Made by a program: the position numbers and the translations under genes. Under the pieces are notes generated by a model that was not told the DNA's origin, made no database searches, and saw only the letters and a program-made list of their open reading frames with translations. A DNA stretch of 64,000 nucleotides from assembly GCF_024753205.1 (NCBI RefSeq), contig NZ_JANUGZ010000004.1, forward strand, positions 62,001 to 126,000. The letters run 5' to 3'. Of this stretch, positions 18,760-31,900 are shown in pieces (position 1 is the stretch's first letter; each line of letters begins with the position of its first letter). The stretch is from Massilia aurea (GTDB lineage: Bacteria; Pseudomonadota; Gammaproteobacteria; Burkholderiales; Burkholderiaceae_D).

Positions 18760-19506
18760 TTACTTCGTTTCGGAAGGTGCTGGCTCGGCGACGTCGTCAG
18801 CCTGGCGCGGCACGTTGCCGTCATAGACCTGGCTCTGGCGGCGCTGCAGGTAACCGTCGCGCAGGAACTCGTAGCGGTCCAGTGCGGCGTCTTCCATCAG
18901 GCCCGAGGCGTCGAGCAGCGTGGCGCGTTTGTCGATGATGCGAACGCCGGTACCCACATTGCGCCAGTTGACCGGCGTCTTGTAGGTCCAGATGTCGCCT
19001 GCGAAATCGGCTGGCAATGCTGCGGTATCACGTACCGTAGATGGGCCCAGCAGCGGCAAGATCAAGTACGGACCGCTCGGAACGCCCCATTTACCCAGCG
19101 TTTGGCCGAAATCTTCGTTGTGCTTCTGCATGCCGGCTTCGGACGCGATGTCCAGCAGGCCGAAAATGCCGAAGGTCGAGTTGACCGCCACACGGCCGAA
19201 ATCGGTCGCGCCGGCTTCGCCCTTGCCTTGCAGGAAGTTGTTGATCGAGCTCCAGGCATCTGACAGGTTGCCAAAGAAATTGTTCACGCCCGTCTGGGCG
19301 AAGCCCGGCACGACCTTTTTATAGGCGGTCGCGGTCGGCTTGAGCACGGTGCGGTCGACAGCATCGTTGAACGAGTAGACGGCGCGGTTATAACCTTCGA
19401 GCGGATCCTGTGGATTGTTCGCGGTGGTCGCGCAACCGGTCAGAACCAGGACAGCAGCGGCGGCGGCACAGAGACGCACGTGCGAAAGCGTGTTGGTGTA
19501 GTTCAT
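18760..19506 (-). CDS. mlaA: Outer-membrane lipoprotein MlaA (VacJ)
   Basis: MlaA is the outer-membrane lipoprotein that extracts mislocalised phospholipids from the outer leaflet. The 248-residue precursor has a lipobox (VLTGC) and the VacJ signatures DPLEGYNRAVYSFNDAVDRTVLKP, YKKVVPGFAQTGVNNFFGNL and WGVPSGPYLILPLLGPSTVRD. In E. coli mlaA is unlinked to mlaFEDCB; here it is inside the operon between mlaD and mlaC, overlapping the mlaD stop by four bases. Confidence 0.95.
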   Translation of the reverse strand: MNYTNTLSHVRLCAAAAAVLVLTGCATTANNPQDPLEGYNRAVYSFNDAVDRTVLKPTATAYKKVVPGFAQTGVNNFFGNLSDAWSSINNFLQGKGEAGATDFGRVAVNSTFGIFGLLDIASEAGMQKHNEDFGQTLGKWGVPSGPYLILPLLGPSTVRDTAALPADFAGDIWTYKTPVNWRNVGTGVRIIDKRATLLDASGLMEDAALDRYEFLRDGYLQRRQSQVYDGNVPRQADDVAEPAPSETK

Positions 19507-19976
19507 TGACTACCTTCCTTTCCATCAGCAGCCTTGCTGTAGATAAATTGATTGATCAAGTCTTCGAGGACTGTCGCCGACTGGGTGCGAATGATGCGAT
19601 CGCCCTCGGCCAGATTGTTCGTGTCGCCACCGGCTTCGATGCCAATGTATTGCTCGCCAAGCAGGCCTGCGGTCAGGATCTTCAACGAACTATCTTTTGG
19701 AAATTTATAGTCGGTATCCAAATCGAGGCGCACAGATGCCTGGAAACTCTTGTCGTCAAAGGCAATCTCGCCCACGCGGCCAACCACCACACCGGCGCTC
19801 TTGACGGGTGCCTGCGGCTTGAGGCCGCCGATATTGTCAAAGCGGCCGCTGACGGAATACGTCTGCCCGAACGACATGGACTTCAAATTGCCGGCCTGGA
19901 AAGCCAGGAACAGCAGTGCAGCCAAGCCCAGCAGCACGAACAGGCCAACCCAGACGTCGATAGTTTTGCGATGCAT
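19503..19976 (-). CDS. mlaD: MCE-domain protein MlaD
   Basis: MlaD is the hexameric MCE subunit anchored in the inner membrane with its domain in the periplasm. The 157-residue protein has one N-terminal membrane helix (VGLFVLLGLAALLFLAFQAG) and an MCE domain including GRFDNIGGLKPQAPVKSAGVVVGRV and LLGEQYIGIEAGGD. It follows mlaE by 24 bases and overlaps mlaA. Confidence 0.95.
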   Translation of the reverse strand: MHRKTIDVWVGLFVLLGLAALLFLAFQAGNLKSMSFGQTYSVSGRFDNIGGLKPQAPVKSAGVVVGRVGEIAFDDKSFQASVRLDLDTDYKFPKDSSLKILTAGLLGEQYIGIEAGGDTNNLAEGDRIIRTQSATVLEDLINQFIYSKAADGKEGSQ

Positions 19977-20000
19977 TTTATTACCCTAAAACCGTGTTAG

Positions 20001-20783
20001 TTATTTATTGAACATCAGGGCGGTCATGACGAAGTTCAGCCCCCAGACCAGCAGCGATGCGATCACGACAGTACGCGTGGTCGCACGCGAGACGTCTTCC
20101 GGCGTCGGCTGGGCCTGGTACCCCTGGAACAGGGCAGTAAAGGTCACGGCGATGCCAAAGATAAAGCTTTTAATCACGCCGTTCAGTACGTCAGCGCGCA
20201 CATCGACGCCAGATTGCATCTGGGCCCAGAAAGAACCTTCATCCACGCCGATCAATTTCACGCCGACGAGGTAGCCACCCATCACGCCAACGGCCGAAAA
20301 CACCGTCGCCAGCACCGGCATGGCGATCACGCCTGCCCAGAAACGCGGCGCCAGCACCCGTTGGACCGGATTAATCGCCATCATTTCCATGGCCGACAAT
20401 TGCTCGCCCGCCTTCATGAGGCCGATCTGCGCCGTCAGCGAGGTGCCGGCGCGGCCGGCAAACAGCAGCGCGGTGACAACCGGACCCAGTTCGCGCACGA
20501 GCGACAGCGCGACCACCTGGCCCAGCATCTGCTCGGCGCCATACTGGTTCAGCGTGTAATAACCCTGCAGGCCCAGCACCATGCCGACGAACAGACCGGA
20601 CACGGCAATGATCACCAGCGAATAGTTGCCGATGAAGTGAATCTGCTCGGAAATCAAACCCGGGCGGCGGAACGCGCCGGGCGACACACGCAGAATGCTG
20701 AAAAACGAGCGGATCGCAAAACCAAGGGCCGCCAGGCCTTCGCGCACCGAGCAACCGATATAACCGAGGAAGCGGGCGATCAT
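20001..20783 (-). CDS. mlaE: Phospholipid ABC transporter permease MlaE
   Basis: MlaE is the inner-membrane permease of the Mla transporter. The 260-residue protein has about five or six hydrophobic segments and the MlaE/Ttg2B signature regions LVRELGPVVTALLFAGRAGTSLTAQIGLMKAGEQLSAMEMM and the conserved PRFWAGVIAMPVL. Its ATG overlaps the mlaF stop by four bases. Confidence 0.96.
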   Translation of the reverse strand: MIARFLGYIGCSVREGLAALGFAIRSFFSILRVSPGAFRRPGLISEQIHFIGNYSLVIIAVSGLFVGMVLGLQGYYTLNQYGAEQMLGQVVALSLVRELGPVVTALLFAGRAGTSLTAQIGLMKAGEQLSAMEMMAINPVQRVLAPRFWAGVIAMPVLATVFSAVGVMGGYLVGVKLIGVDEGSFWAQMQSGVDVRADVLNGVIKSFIFGIAVTFTALFQGYQAQPTPEDVSRATTRTVVIASLLVWGLNFVMTALMFNK

Positions 20784-21583
20784 GTGCGCGCTCCCAGGCC
20801 CAGGTCGTCGGCCAGCGTCTTGCCGGGATAGTGGAACGGCACCGGACCGTCCGGCTCGGCGTTGACGAACTGGCGCACGTACGGGTCAGTCGAGACGCGC
20901 AGTTCGGTCGGCGTGCCTTCTGCAACGATCTTGCCAGCGGACATGAAATACACGTAATCGGCAATGGCGAAACACTCTTGCACATCGTGCGAGACGAGGA
21001 TCGAGGTCGAGCCGAGGGCGTCGTTCAGGTTGCGGATCAGGTTGGCGGTCACGCCCATCGAAATCGGGTCGAGGCCGGCGAACGGCTCGTCATACATGAT
21101 CAGTTCGGGGTCGAGCGCCACGGCGCGCGCCACGGCCACGCGGCGCGCCATGCCGCCGGAAATCTCGGCCGGCTTGAGGCGATGCGCATTGCGCAGGCCA
21201 ACGGCGTTGAGCTTCATGAGCACGAGGTCGCGGATGAGTTCTTCGGACAGGTCAGTGTGCTCGCGCAGCGGAAACGCCACGTTATCGAACACCGACAGGT
21301 CGGTGAACAGCGCGCCAAACTGGAACAGCATGCCCATGCGCCGGCGCAGGCGGTACAGCCCCTGCGTATCGAGGCTGTGCACGACTTCGCCGCCAATGCG
21401 GACTTCGCCACGCTGGGGGCGAATCTGGCCACCGATGAGACGCAACACCGTCGTCTTGCCGCAACCGGATCCGCCCATGACAGCAATGAGCTTGCCACGT
21501 GGGAAATCCATGCGCAGATTCGACAGAATGGAACGCTCACCGTAAGCAAAATGCAGATCGCGGATTTCGACTAGGTTCGACAC
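20780..21583 (-). CDS. mlaF: Phospholipid ABC transporter ATPase MlaF
   Basis: MlaF is the ATPase of the Mla system. The 267-residue protein starts at a GTG (21583) with no strong Shine-Dalgarno. It shows Walker A GGSGCGKT, the signature ISGGMARRVAVARA, Walker B LIMYDEPFAGLDP and the switch histidine in VSHDVQE. As the first gene of mlaFEDACB, its promoter must lie in the gene-free gap at 21584-21997. Confidence 0.95.
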   Translation of the reverse strand: MSNLVEIRDLHFAYGERSILSNLRMDFPRGKLIAVMGGSGCGKTTVLRLIGGQIRPQRGEVRIGGEVVHSLDTQGLYRLRRRMGMLFQFGALFTDLSVFDNVAFPLREHTDLSEELIRDLVLMKLNAVGLRNAHRLKPAEISGGMARRVAVARAVALDPELIMYDEPFAGLDPISMGVTANLIRNLNDALGSTSILVSHDVQECFAIADYVYFMSAGKIVAEGTPTELRVSTDPYVRQFVNAEPDGPVPFHYPGKTLADDLGLGART

Positions 21584-21997
21584 AGCATCATTTGAGGTTA
21601 GGGAATCCGGTATTGTAGTGCAGAAAGCTATTTACCCGCTTGAGGGACCCGATTTTACCCCCCGCAGACGACGTGACATTACAACACTAATAACTGTTCA
21701 GTCAGCTATTTAACGTTGTAAGCGATTGTTTTCATTGGATTATGCATACATGACAATATTGCGATTCCTTGTTAGGAATCAATATAATTGAAACATATTT
21801 ACATAAACCGCACGATACGGCCGCGTGACAGGACGACAGCGTGCCAGGCTATTTTGCATCGCAGCATCCAATTGGGGATAGCTTTGCGAATTAGCAAGTG
21901 ACAGTTTATAAATAGTTTGTCATGTATTGGTCGCCGGGTTGTCTGCAAGCTGGCGAACATGGCGGTCGCATTGCACGACCGCCATTGACCATATGTC
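21584..21997. other. 414-bp gene-free gap between mlaF and gltD
   Basis: No convincing coding region is seen on either strand. The stretch is markedly more AT-rich than its surroundings and must hold the mlaF promoter reading leftwards. It contains the gltD hairpin at its right end and a perfect inverted repeat GATTCCT-N4-AGGAATC at 21763-21780 of unknown role. Confidence 0.6.
21959..21985 (-). terminator. Hairpin downstream of gltD
   Basis: A 10-bp perfect stem (ATGGCGGTCG / CGACCGCCAT) with a 7-base loop begins 13 bases beyond the gltD stop codon. There is no long T-run after it, so it may be a weak or Rho-assisted terminator. Confidence 0.6.
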
Positions 21998-23461
21998 TTA
22001 GCGTGGCAGGACCGATGCGCCCATCAGGAACTCATCGACTGCGCGCGCGCATTGACGGCCTTCGCGAATCGCCCACACCACCAGCGACTGACCACGACGC
22101 ATATCGCCCGCCGTAAATACTTTCGGGTTCGACGTCTGGTACGCCAGGTCGCCCTCGGTGGTGGCGCGCACATTGCCGCGCGGGTCTTTCTGCACACCGA
22201 ACGCGTCGAGCACCTGCTGCACCGGCGAGACAAAGCCCATCGCCAGCAGCACCAGGTCGGCTTTCAGTTCGAATTCGGAATCCGGCACTTCCGTCATCTT
22301 GCCATCCTTCCATTCGACGCGGCAGGCGATCAGCTTCTCGACCTTGCCGCCCTTGCCTTCCAGGCGCTTGGTCGCCACCGCCCAGTCGCGCTCGCAGCCT
22401 TCTTCGTGTGACGACGAGGTGCGCAGGCGCGTCGGCCAGTACGGCCAGACCAGCGGCTTGTTTTCGTGTTCCGGTGGCTGCGGCAGCAGTTCGAATTGCG
22501 TCACCGACGCCGCGCCGTGGCGGTTGGAGGTGCCGACGCAGTCCGAGCCGGTGTCGCCGCCGCCGATGACGATCACGTGCTTGCCGGTGGCTTTCAGCTG
22601 GTCCTTCAGCTTGTCGCCCGCATTGACGCGGTTTTGCTGCGGCAGGAAGTCCATCGCGAAGTGCACACCCTTGAGCTGGCGGCCCGGCACTGGCAGGTCA
22701 CGTGGCTGCTCGGCGCCGCCGGCCATGATCACGGCGTCGAATTCTTTTTCCAGGTCTTCCGGGAAGATGGTGTCGCGCGCCATATTGCTGACGGCTGCCG
22801 GGAAGTCCTTGCCGATCAGGACGCCGGTGCGGAACGTGACGCCTTCGGCCTGCATCTGTTCGACGCGGCGGTCGATCAGGTCCTTTTCCATCTTGAAGTC
22901 GGGGATCCCGTAGCGCAGCAGGCCGCCCAGACGGTCGCTCTTTTCAAATACCGTCACGTCGTGACCGACGCGCGCCAGTTGCTGGGCCGCGGCCAGGCCG
23001 GCAGGCCCCGAACCGACGACGGCGACCTTCCGGCCCGTACGATGTTCAGGCGGCTGCGGCACCACCCAGCCGTGCTCCCAGCCGGTGTCGATGATCTTGC
23101 GTTCGATCGACTTGATGCCGACCGGGTCGTCGTTGATCCCGAGCGTACAGGCCGACTCGCACGGCGCCGGGCAGATGCGGCCGGTGAACTCGGGGAAGTT
23201 GTTCGTCGAGTGCAGGTTCTCCAGCGCGTGGCGGTAATTGCCATGGAAGACCAGGTCGTTCCAGTCCGGGATGATGTTGTTGACCGGGCAGCCCGTGTTA
23301 CAGAACGGGATGCCGCAATCCATGCAGCGCGCGCCCTGCACCTTCGCCTGCGCGTCGGTCAGCGTGATGACGAATTCCTTGTAGTTCTTCAGACGCGCGA
23401 CCGGTTCGAGATGATCCTCTTCCTGCCGTTCGAATTCCATGAAGCCGGTAATTTTGCCCAC
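21998..23461 (-). CDS. gltD: Glutamate synthase small subunit GltD
   Basis: GltD passes electrons from NADPH to the large GltB subunit for reductive synthesis of glutamate from glutamine and 2-oxoglutarate. The start is a GTG at 23461 ([13 protein letters not shown]) with AAGGA upstream, giving 487 residues. N-terminal cysteine motifs ([14 protein letters not shown] and CPAPCESAC) bind the iron-sulfur clusters. The FAD site [16 protein letters not shown] and the NADPH site [13 protein letters not shown] are intact. It follows gltB by 32 bases; the longer open frame to 23917 overlaps gltB. Confidence 0.96.
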   Translation of the reverse strand: MGKITGFMEFERQEEDHLEPVARLKNYKEFVITLTDAQAKVQGARCMDCGIPFCNTGCPVNNIIPDWNDLVFHGNYRHALENLHSTNNFPEFTGRICPAPCESACTLGINDDPVGIKSIERKIIDTGWEHGWVVPQPPEHRTGRKVAVVGSGPAGLAAAQQLARVGHDVTVFEKSDRLGGLLRYGIPDFKMEKDLIDRRVEQMQAEGVTFRTGVLIGKDFPAAVSNMARDTIFPEDLEKEFDAVIMAGGAEQPRDLPVPGRQLKGVHFAMDFLPQQNRVNAGDKLKDQLKATGKHVIVIGGGDTGSDCVGTSNRHGAASVTQFELLPQPPEHENKPLVWPYWPTRLRTSSSHEEGCERDWAVATKRLEGKGGKVEKLIACRVEWKDGKMTEVPDSEFELKADLVLLAMGFVSPVQQVLDAFGVQKDPRGNVRATTEGDLAYQTSNPKVFTAGDMRRGQSLVVWAIREGRQCARAVDEFLMGASVLPR

Positions 23462-23493
23462 AATATTTTCCTTGGTCGTTGGTCCGCGGCTGC

Positions 23494-28209
<4,716 letters not shown>

Positions 28210-28282
28210 GCGACATTCTCCACATCTTTACGGGATCGAATGCCGAGAATAGTGCAATGCAAAATCCCCCGTCAACCTCAAT

Positions 28283-28346
28283 AATTAGGGTCAGAGTCGA
28301 ATTGTTTGACAACTTTTTGAGAAAGACGATAATTGGGGACAGAGTC
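28283..28346 (+). repeat. Left repeat pair of the RAYT element
   Basis: Two 16-bp copies lie in the same orientation: AATTAGGGTCAGAGTC at 28283-28298 and AATTGGGGACAGAGTC at 28331-28346, separated by 32 bases. They differ at two positions, including the TC/AC step that distinguishes the outer and inner families. Confidence 0.85.
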
Positions 28347-28411
28347 AATCGGGTTTGTGGCTGTGCTCTATAACTGAACCTAAGCGCTTGATTTCAAATG
28401 TTTTTTGCAAT

Positions 28412-28439
28412 AAAAAACGGCACGAATAACCGTGCCGTT
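28412..28439 (-). terminator. Rho-independent terminator of the transposase gene
   Basis: On the minus strand a 9-bp stem (AACGGCACG / CGTGCCGTT) with a 6-base loop runs into six T. It starts about 20 bases past the transposase stop codon and lies inside the left repeat, so the gene and its terminator form a compact unit. Confidence 0.9.
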
Positions 28440-28459
28440 GTGTCGGGAATTGCTCTGTT

Positions 28460-29170
28460 TCAGGCTTGTGCAAACGGTGGAAGGGGCGGATTAAAAGGTC
28501 GGCCACGCTTGGCTGGCAAGATCTGGCGTTGTGTTTTTTGCTCCAGCTGGCTCTTGAACGAGTCTGATCCCAGTGGCTTGTTTCGCAGAATCGAGGTGGT
28601 GATGAAATCCACCTCCTCAGAGGACAACCCTTGCTGGACCATGTCGATATACGCTGCTTCGCGCTGGAATGGCGTGTTGCCCAGGGCCCAGAACAGGCTG
28701 TGGTCGCTGACGAGCGTATCCAGGCGAGCACCGGCGTGGTGAGCATAGCTCGACCATGGATAGTCGCCCGGCCCCACAGACAATTGCGCACGCACGGGAT
28801 TGAGCTCGATGTAGCGGCTGCAGGTCATGAAATACCGGTCCGAGTCGATCAGCGAGGTGCGGAAGCGCCCCTCGAACAAGCCACCGCTGCGCTCGTACTT
28901 GTGGTTAAACCATGGCACATAGAGTCGGCCAACCTTCTGCATCATCAGCGCCAGGCCGGTGGCGTCGCTTGGCGTTGCCAGCAGGTGAACATGGTTCGGC
29001 ATCAAGACGTAGGCATGGATTGCCACGTCATAAAACCGCGCGCCTTCTTTGAGCCAGACGAGAAATCGCTGGTAATCCGCCTCGTCCCTGTAAATGATCT
29101 GGCGGTTATTGCCGCGCTGGATTACGTGGTGCGGTTGCTCGGGAACGATGAGTCGAGGTTGGCGTGCCAT
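28460..29170 (-). CDS. REP-associated tyrosine transposase (RAYT, Y1/HUH family)
   Basis: This 236-residue single-strand transposase-like protein is of the IS200/IS605-related TnpA-REP group, which mobilises or maintains short palindromic repeats. It starts MARQPRLIVPEQPHHVIQRGNNRQ, with the family's HHVIQRGNNR signature. The metal-binding HUH motif is in MPNHVHLLATP, and the catalytic-tyrosine region lies in GRLYVPWFNHKYERSGGLFEGRF. The YIELNPVRA and YPWSSYAHH motifs follow. The reading frame is intact. It is flanked by the repeats described in the mobile-element entry, consistent with RAYT biology. Copies elsewhere in the genome cannot be assessed here. Confidence 0.93.
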   Translation of the reverse strand: MARQPRLIVPEQPHHVIQRGNNRQIIYRDEADYQRFLVWLKEGARFYDVAIHAYVLMPNHVHLLATPSDATGLALMMQKVGRLYVPWFNHKYERSGGLFEGRFRTSLIDSDRYFMTCSRYIELNPVRAQLSVGPGDYPWSSYAHHAGARLDTLVSDHSLFWALGNTPFQREAAYIDMVQQGLSSEEVDFITTSILRNKPLGSDSFKSQLEQKTQRQILPAKRGRPFNPPLPPFAQA

Positions 29171-29214
29171 GGCGTCGGATGTGCGTGAGGAATCCGGATT
29201 CTACAATGGAAAAT

Positions 29215-29273
29215 GACTCTGTCCCTAATTAAACGCAAGAGGTCGCGAAATCCACTCGACTCTGTCCCCAATT
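29215..29273 (-). repeat. Right inner repeat pair of the RAYT element
   Basis: GACTCTGTCCCTAATT (29215-29230) and GACTCTGTCCCCAATT (29258-29273) lie exactly 43 bp apart. They are the reverse complement of the left inner type; the second is an exact 16-bp match to 28331-28346. Confidence 0.85.
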
Positions 29274-29349
29274 ATTCGAGAATGAGTCCAGACGCAATTT
29301 ATCGCCCGACTTTTCAGCCCCAATTGTTTAACCTAGCCAATTTCCCAAA

Positions 29350-29427
29350 GAAAATTGGCCAATAATTCGACTCTGACCCTAATTGTCTGAGTGGAAATTG
29401 GCCAATAATTCGACTCTGACCCTCATT
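29350..29427 (-). repeat. Right outer repeat pair of the RAYT element
   Basis: Two near-identical ~31-bp units (29350-29380 and 29393-29423) each comprise the palindrome ATTGGCCAAT followed by AATTCGACTCTGACCCT, and are again 43 bp apart. The first ends in an exact 21-bp reverse complement of the left outer repeat. Confidence 0.85.
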
Positions 29428-29445
29428 GGAGAGGGTTGAGGCGGG

Positions 29446-30126
29446 TCAGGAGAGGGTGAAGCCGGCGGAGAGGCTGTAGCCTTCGCCGTAGGCGCTGCGC
29501 AGGGGCAGGTCCTGGCCGAGGCCGGAGCGGGCTTTCTTGCGCAGGCGGTAGACCAGCATGTCGACGCGGCGGCTGGCGTCGGGGTCGTCGCCACCCATGC
29601 CGGCGACGATGACGTGGCGCGGCACCGGGCGTGTGTTGATCGTCAGGAGGTGCAGGAAGTTGCACTCCTTTTCGGTCAGGTCGACGATCTTGCCCATCAG
29701 CTCGAGCTGGCGCGCGCTCACGCGCAGCATCCACTTGCTCGGGGCCGGCGCCGGGTCCTGCGGGCGTACCCGGCGGTCCAGTGCCTCGATGTGAGCCGCC
29801 AGTTCAGGGAACTTGATCGGCTTGGTCAGGTAGTGGTCGGCGCCCAGGCGCAGGCCCAGGATGCGGTGGTCGAACGCCACCCGGCCCGTGAGTACCAGTA
29901 ACCCGATTTCCGGATACAGCTGGCGCATGCGCGGGATGACATTGAAGCCATCTTCGTCTGGCAGCCCGAGGTCGAGCACCACGACCGCAGCCGGCGTGCG
30001 CGTCAGCGCCGCCCACATTTCACTGGCGGTCCGGGCGATCGTGACGTCGTGGTCCAGCTCCTTCAGGAACTCGGCCATGTCGTCGGCGTATTCGCCATTG
30101 TCTTCAACAATCAGTATCTGCGTCAT
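29446..30126 (-). CDS. OmpR-family response regulator
   Basis: This 226-residue two-component response regulator has a receiver domain with the acidic pocket E8-D9 (LIVEDN), phosphoacceptor Asp52 in VLDLGLPDEDG, the switch threonine in LVLTGR and the conserved lysine in YLTKPIKF. A winged-helix Trans_reg_C DNA-binding domain follows (ARQLELMGKIVDLTEKE to SAYGEGYSLSAGF). It lies 123 bases downstream of the histidine kinase gene on the same strand, so the two are a probable pair. The regulated genes are unknown; an internal or read-through promoter is possible. Confidence 0.93.
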   Translation of the reverse strand: MTQILIVEDNGEYADDMAEFLKELDHDVTIARTASEMWAALTRTPAAVVVLDLGLPDEDGFNVIPRMRQLYPEIGLLVLTGRVAFDHRILGLRLGADHYLTKPIKFPELAAHIEALDRRVRPQDPAPAPSKWMLRVSARQLELMGKIVDLTEKECNFLHLLTINTRPVPRHVIVAGMGGDDPDASRRVDMLVYRLRKKARSGLGQDLPLRSAYGEGYSLSAGFTLS

Positions 30127-30249
30127 GCCCTTGCCATATTAGTCACCTGCCCGTCGTTGATACCGATGGTAGCGTTATCCACGCCGAAGCGCGGTCCCGA
30201 TTATCACTGCTGAGGCTACCTGAAGCAAGGAGTTATTCCTCTATAACCT

Positions 30250-31347
30250 CTATAAGACCAGCGCTGGCATCCAGAGCCGGAACTCGGCGCCGGCGCCCTG
30301 TTGCCCTGGCGCCAGACTCAGCACGCCACCGTGAACTTCGATGATCGAGCGCGCCATGTACAGCCCCAGACCGCTGCCCGGCAGGCCCGCGGCGTTGCGG
30401 CCGCGATACCCTTTGTCGAAAACACGCGACGCATCATCCGGTGGCACGCCGGCGCCGCCGTCGAGGACCGCGATCTCGACGCCGCCACCGCTGCGCCGCA
30501 CGCGCACCGTCACCTCGGCGGTGGGCGGTGAAAACGCGAGTGCATTGTCGATCATGACTTTCAGTGCCAGCCGCAAGCCTTCCGGTTCGCCGCGCAGGAT
30601 CGAGGCGACATCGTCGAGCTGCAGTACGGCCGCGCGCCCGGCGGTGCGGATCTGGGCAGCACCCGTCTCGACGAGTTCCCCGACCGTGATGGTGTTGGGC
30701 TGGCGGGTGCGCCCGAGCGTGGCCATGCGATCGGGCGACAGGTATTCGTCGAGCATCCCGATCAGGCGGTCGACTGCGGCGCCGATCTTGCGATAGCGGG
30801 CGCGCACCGATTCCTCGGCATGGCTGGACGTCGCCTCCAGCCGCTGGATCGCGCCATCGATCGTCGCCAGCGGCGTACGGAACTCGTGATTGAGCATGCT
30901 GGCAAAGCGTTTGTATTCGCTGTCGTGGCCGCGCCGCGCCGACAGGTCGCGCAGCAGGCCGACCAGGGCCGATCCGTCATCGGCCGGCACGATGGCCAGC
31001 GCTTCCAGCGCCAGCGGGCGTCGCTCGGCATCGAACAGATCGAATTCGCGCCGGTTGCGCACGCCCGGCGTGCCGGCGGCCATCGCACGCAACCACACTG
31101 CCAGCGGCGCCAGCGGCGAGGCGCTGTCGCCATCGAGCGCATTCTGCAGCGTCGCGGCGTCGTAGCCGCTCAGGGCCGCAAACGCTGGACTCAGATAGCG
31201 CACGCTCCCGGCAGGCAGTGCAATGGCAAAGGCCACGTCGTCTCCCAGTTCGGCGATCGTGCGCAGTTGCCGGCCGGTGAGCATCTCGGCATCACCGGCA
31301 GGAACCGGGATGGCAGAGATGGCGGCGGCAATCGGACTGGACTTCAT
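30250..31347 (-). CDS. Soluble PAS-domain sensor histidine kinase
   Basis: This is a sensor kinase of 365 residues with no hydrophobic membrane segment, so it is predicted to be cytoplasmic. An N-terminal PAS-like region (about residues 30-135, with VRYLSPAFAALSGYD) precedes the HisKA dimerisation domain with phosphoacceptor His154 in MLNHEFRTPLATIDG. The HATPase domain follows with N box MIDNALAFSP, G1 LDGGAGVP and G2 GSGLGLYMAR. I prefer ATG 31347 (MKSSPIAAAIS); an in-frame GTG/ATG-type start at 31380 would add 11 residues. The partner is the response regulator just downstream. Confidence 0.9.
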   Translation of the reverse strand: MKSSPIAAAISAIPVPAGDAEMLTGRQLRTIAELGDDVAFAIALPAGSVRYLSPAFAALSGYDAATLQNALDGDSASPLAPLAVWLRAMAAGTPGVRNRREFDLFDAERRPLALEALAIVPADDGSALVGLLRDLSARRGHDSEYKRFASMLNHEFRTPLATIDGAIQRLEATSSHAEESVRARYRKIGAAVDRLIGMLDEYLSPDRMATLGRTRQPNTITVGELVETGAAQIRTAGRAAVLQLDDVASILRGEPEGLRLALKVMIDNALAFSPPTAEVTVRVRRSGGGVEIAVLDGGAGVPPDDASRVFDKGYRGRNAAGLPGSGLGLYMARSIIEVHGGVLSLAPGQQGAGAEFRLWMPALVL

Positions 31348-31552
31348 TGGACTTCTTTCTTCACCAACAGTTACGGGCAATGTATCGACCAGCTAGTATA
31401 TCGCGACCGTCACTTGCCTGCGACATATTGCTTTGCAAAATGAAAAATATGGTTTCAGCAGGGAATGAAAGAAGGCGACCCCGCATGGAATCCACATGGC
31501 AAACGAAACAATTGCGCCATACCGGCAGGGTTTGGGCGATAATTTCACTACC

Positions 31553-31801
31553 ATGAACGATACCGCTACCCGCCCCCCGCTCCCAGACCGGCTCTCGATC
31601 GATCCGAGCAGCCCATTTCATAACCGTGACGTCTTCCAGCACGACGTCGGCATCCGCTTCAACGACAAGGACCGTACCGACGTCGAAGAGTATTGCATCA
31701 GTGAAGGCTGGATCAAGGTCGCCGCCGGCAAGACCCTCGACCGCAAAGGCCGTCCGATGCTGATCAAGCTGAAAGGCAAAGTCGAAGCGTATTACGCATA
31801 A
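31553..31801 (+). CDS. DUF3297 family small protein
   Basis: This 82-residue protein of the DUF3297 family, widespread in proteobacteria, has no established function. I set the start at 31553 (MNDTATRPPLPDRLSIDP); the open frame extends to 31496 but those residues are not family-like. The core PFHNRDVFQHDVGIRFNDKDRTDVEEYCISEGWIKV is well formed, and the C terminus is basic. It is monocistronic: divergent from the histidine kinase and followed by a terminator 20 bases after the stop. Confidence 0.85.
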   Translation: MNDTATRPPLPDRLSIDPSSPFHNRDVFQHDVGIRFNDKDRTDVEEYCISEGWIKVAAGKTLDRKGRPMLIKLKGKVEAYYA

Positions 31802-31820
31802 ACCTTTGGTCGATACAACA

Positions 31821-31850
31821 ATGGCGGGCTCGCGAGCCCGCCATTTCTTT
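31821..31850 (+). terminator. Rho-independent terminator after DUF3297 gene
   Basis: A perfect 24-bp palindrome (ATGGCGGGCTCG / CGAGCCCGCCAT, 31821-31844) is followed by TTTCTTT. It can also act as a stop for the convergent SNF2 gene, which ends at 31901. Confidence 0.85.
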
Positions 31851-31900
31851 ATGTATACCAGCGCCAGCTTGCGCGGCGCTGACGAGCCCTCCCGAATCGA

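Larger units (their letters stand above)
28283..29427. mobile_element. RAYT-type element: transposase gene with nested inverted repeats
   Basis: The transposase gene is bracketed by short repeats facing each other. The outer type (core AATTAGGGTCAGAGTC) occurs at 28283-28303 and as an exact 21-bp reverse complement at 29364-29384, with a variant at 29412-29427. The inner type (AATTGGGGACAGAGTC) occurs at 28331-28346 and as an exact 16-bp reverse complement at 29258-29273, with a one-base variant at 29215-29230. On the right the copies come in pairs exactly 43 bp apart. I see no target-site duplication, so its limits are uncertain. Confidence 0.75.
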
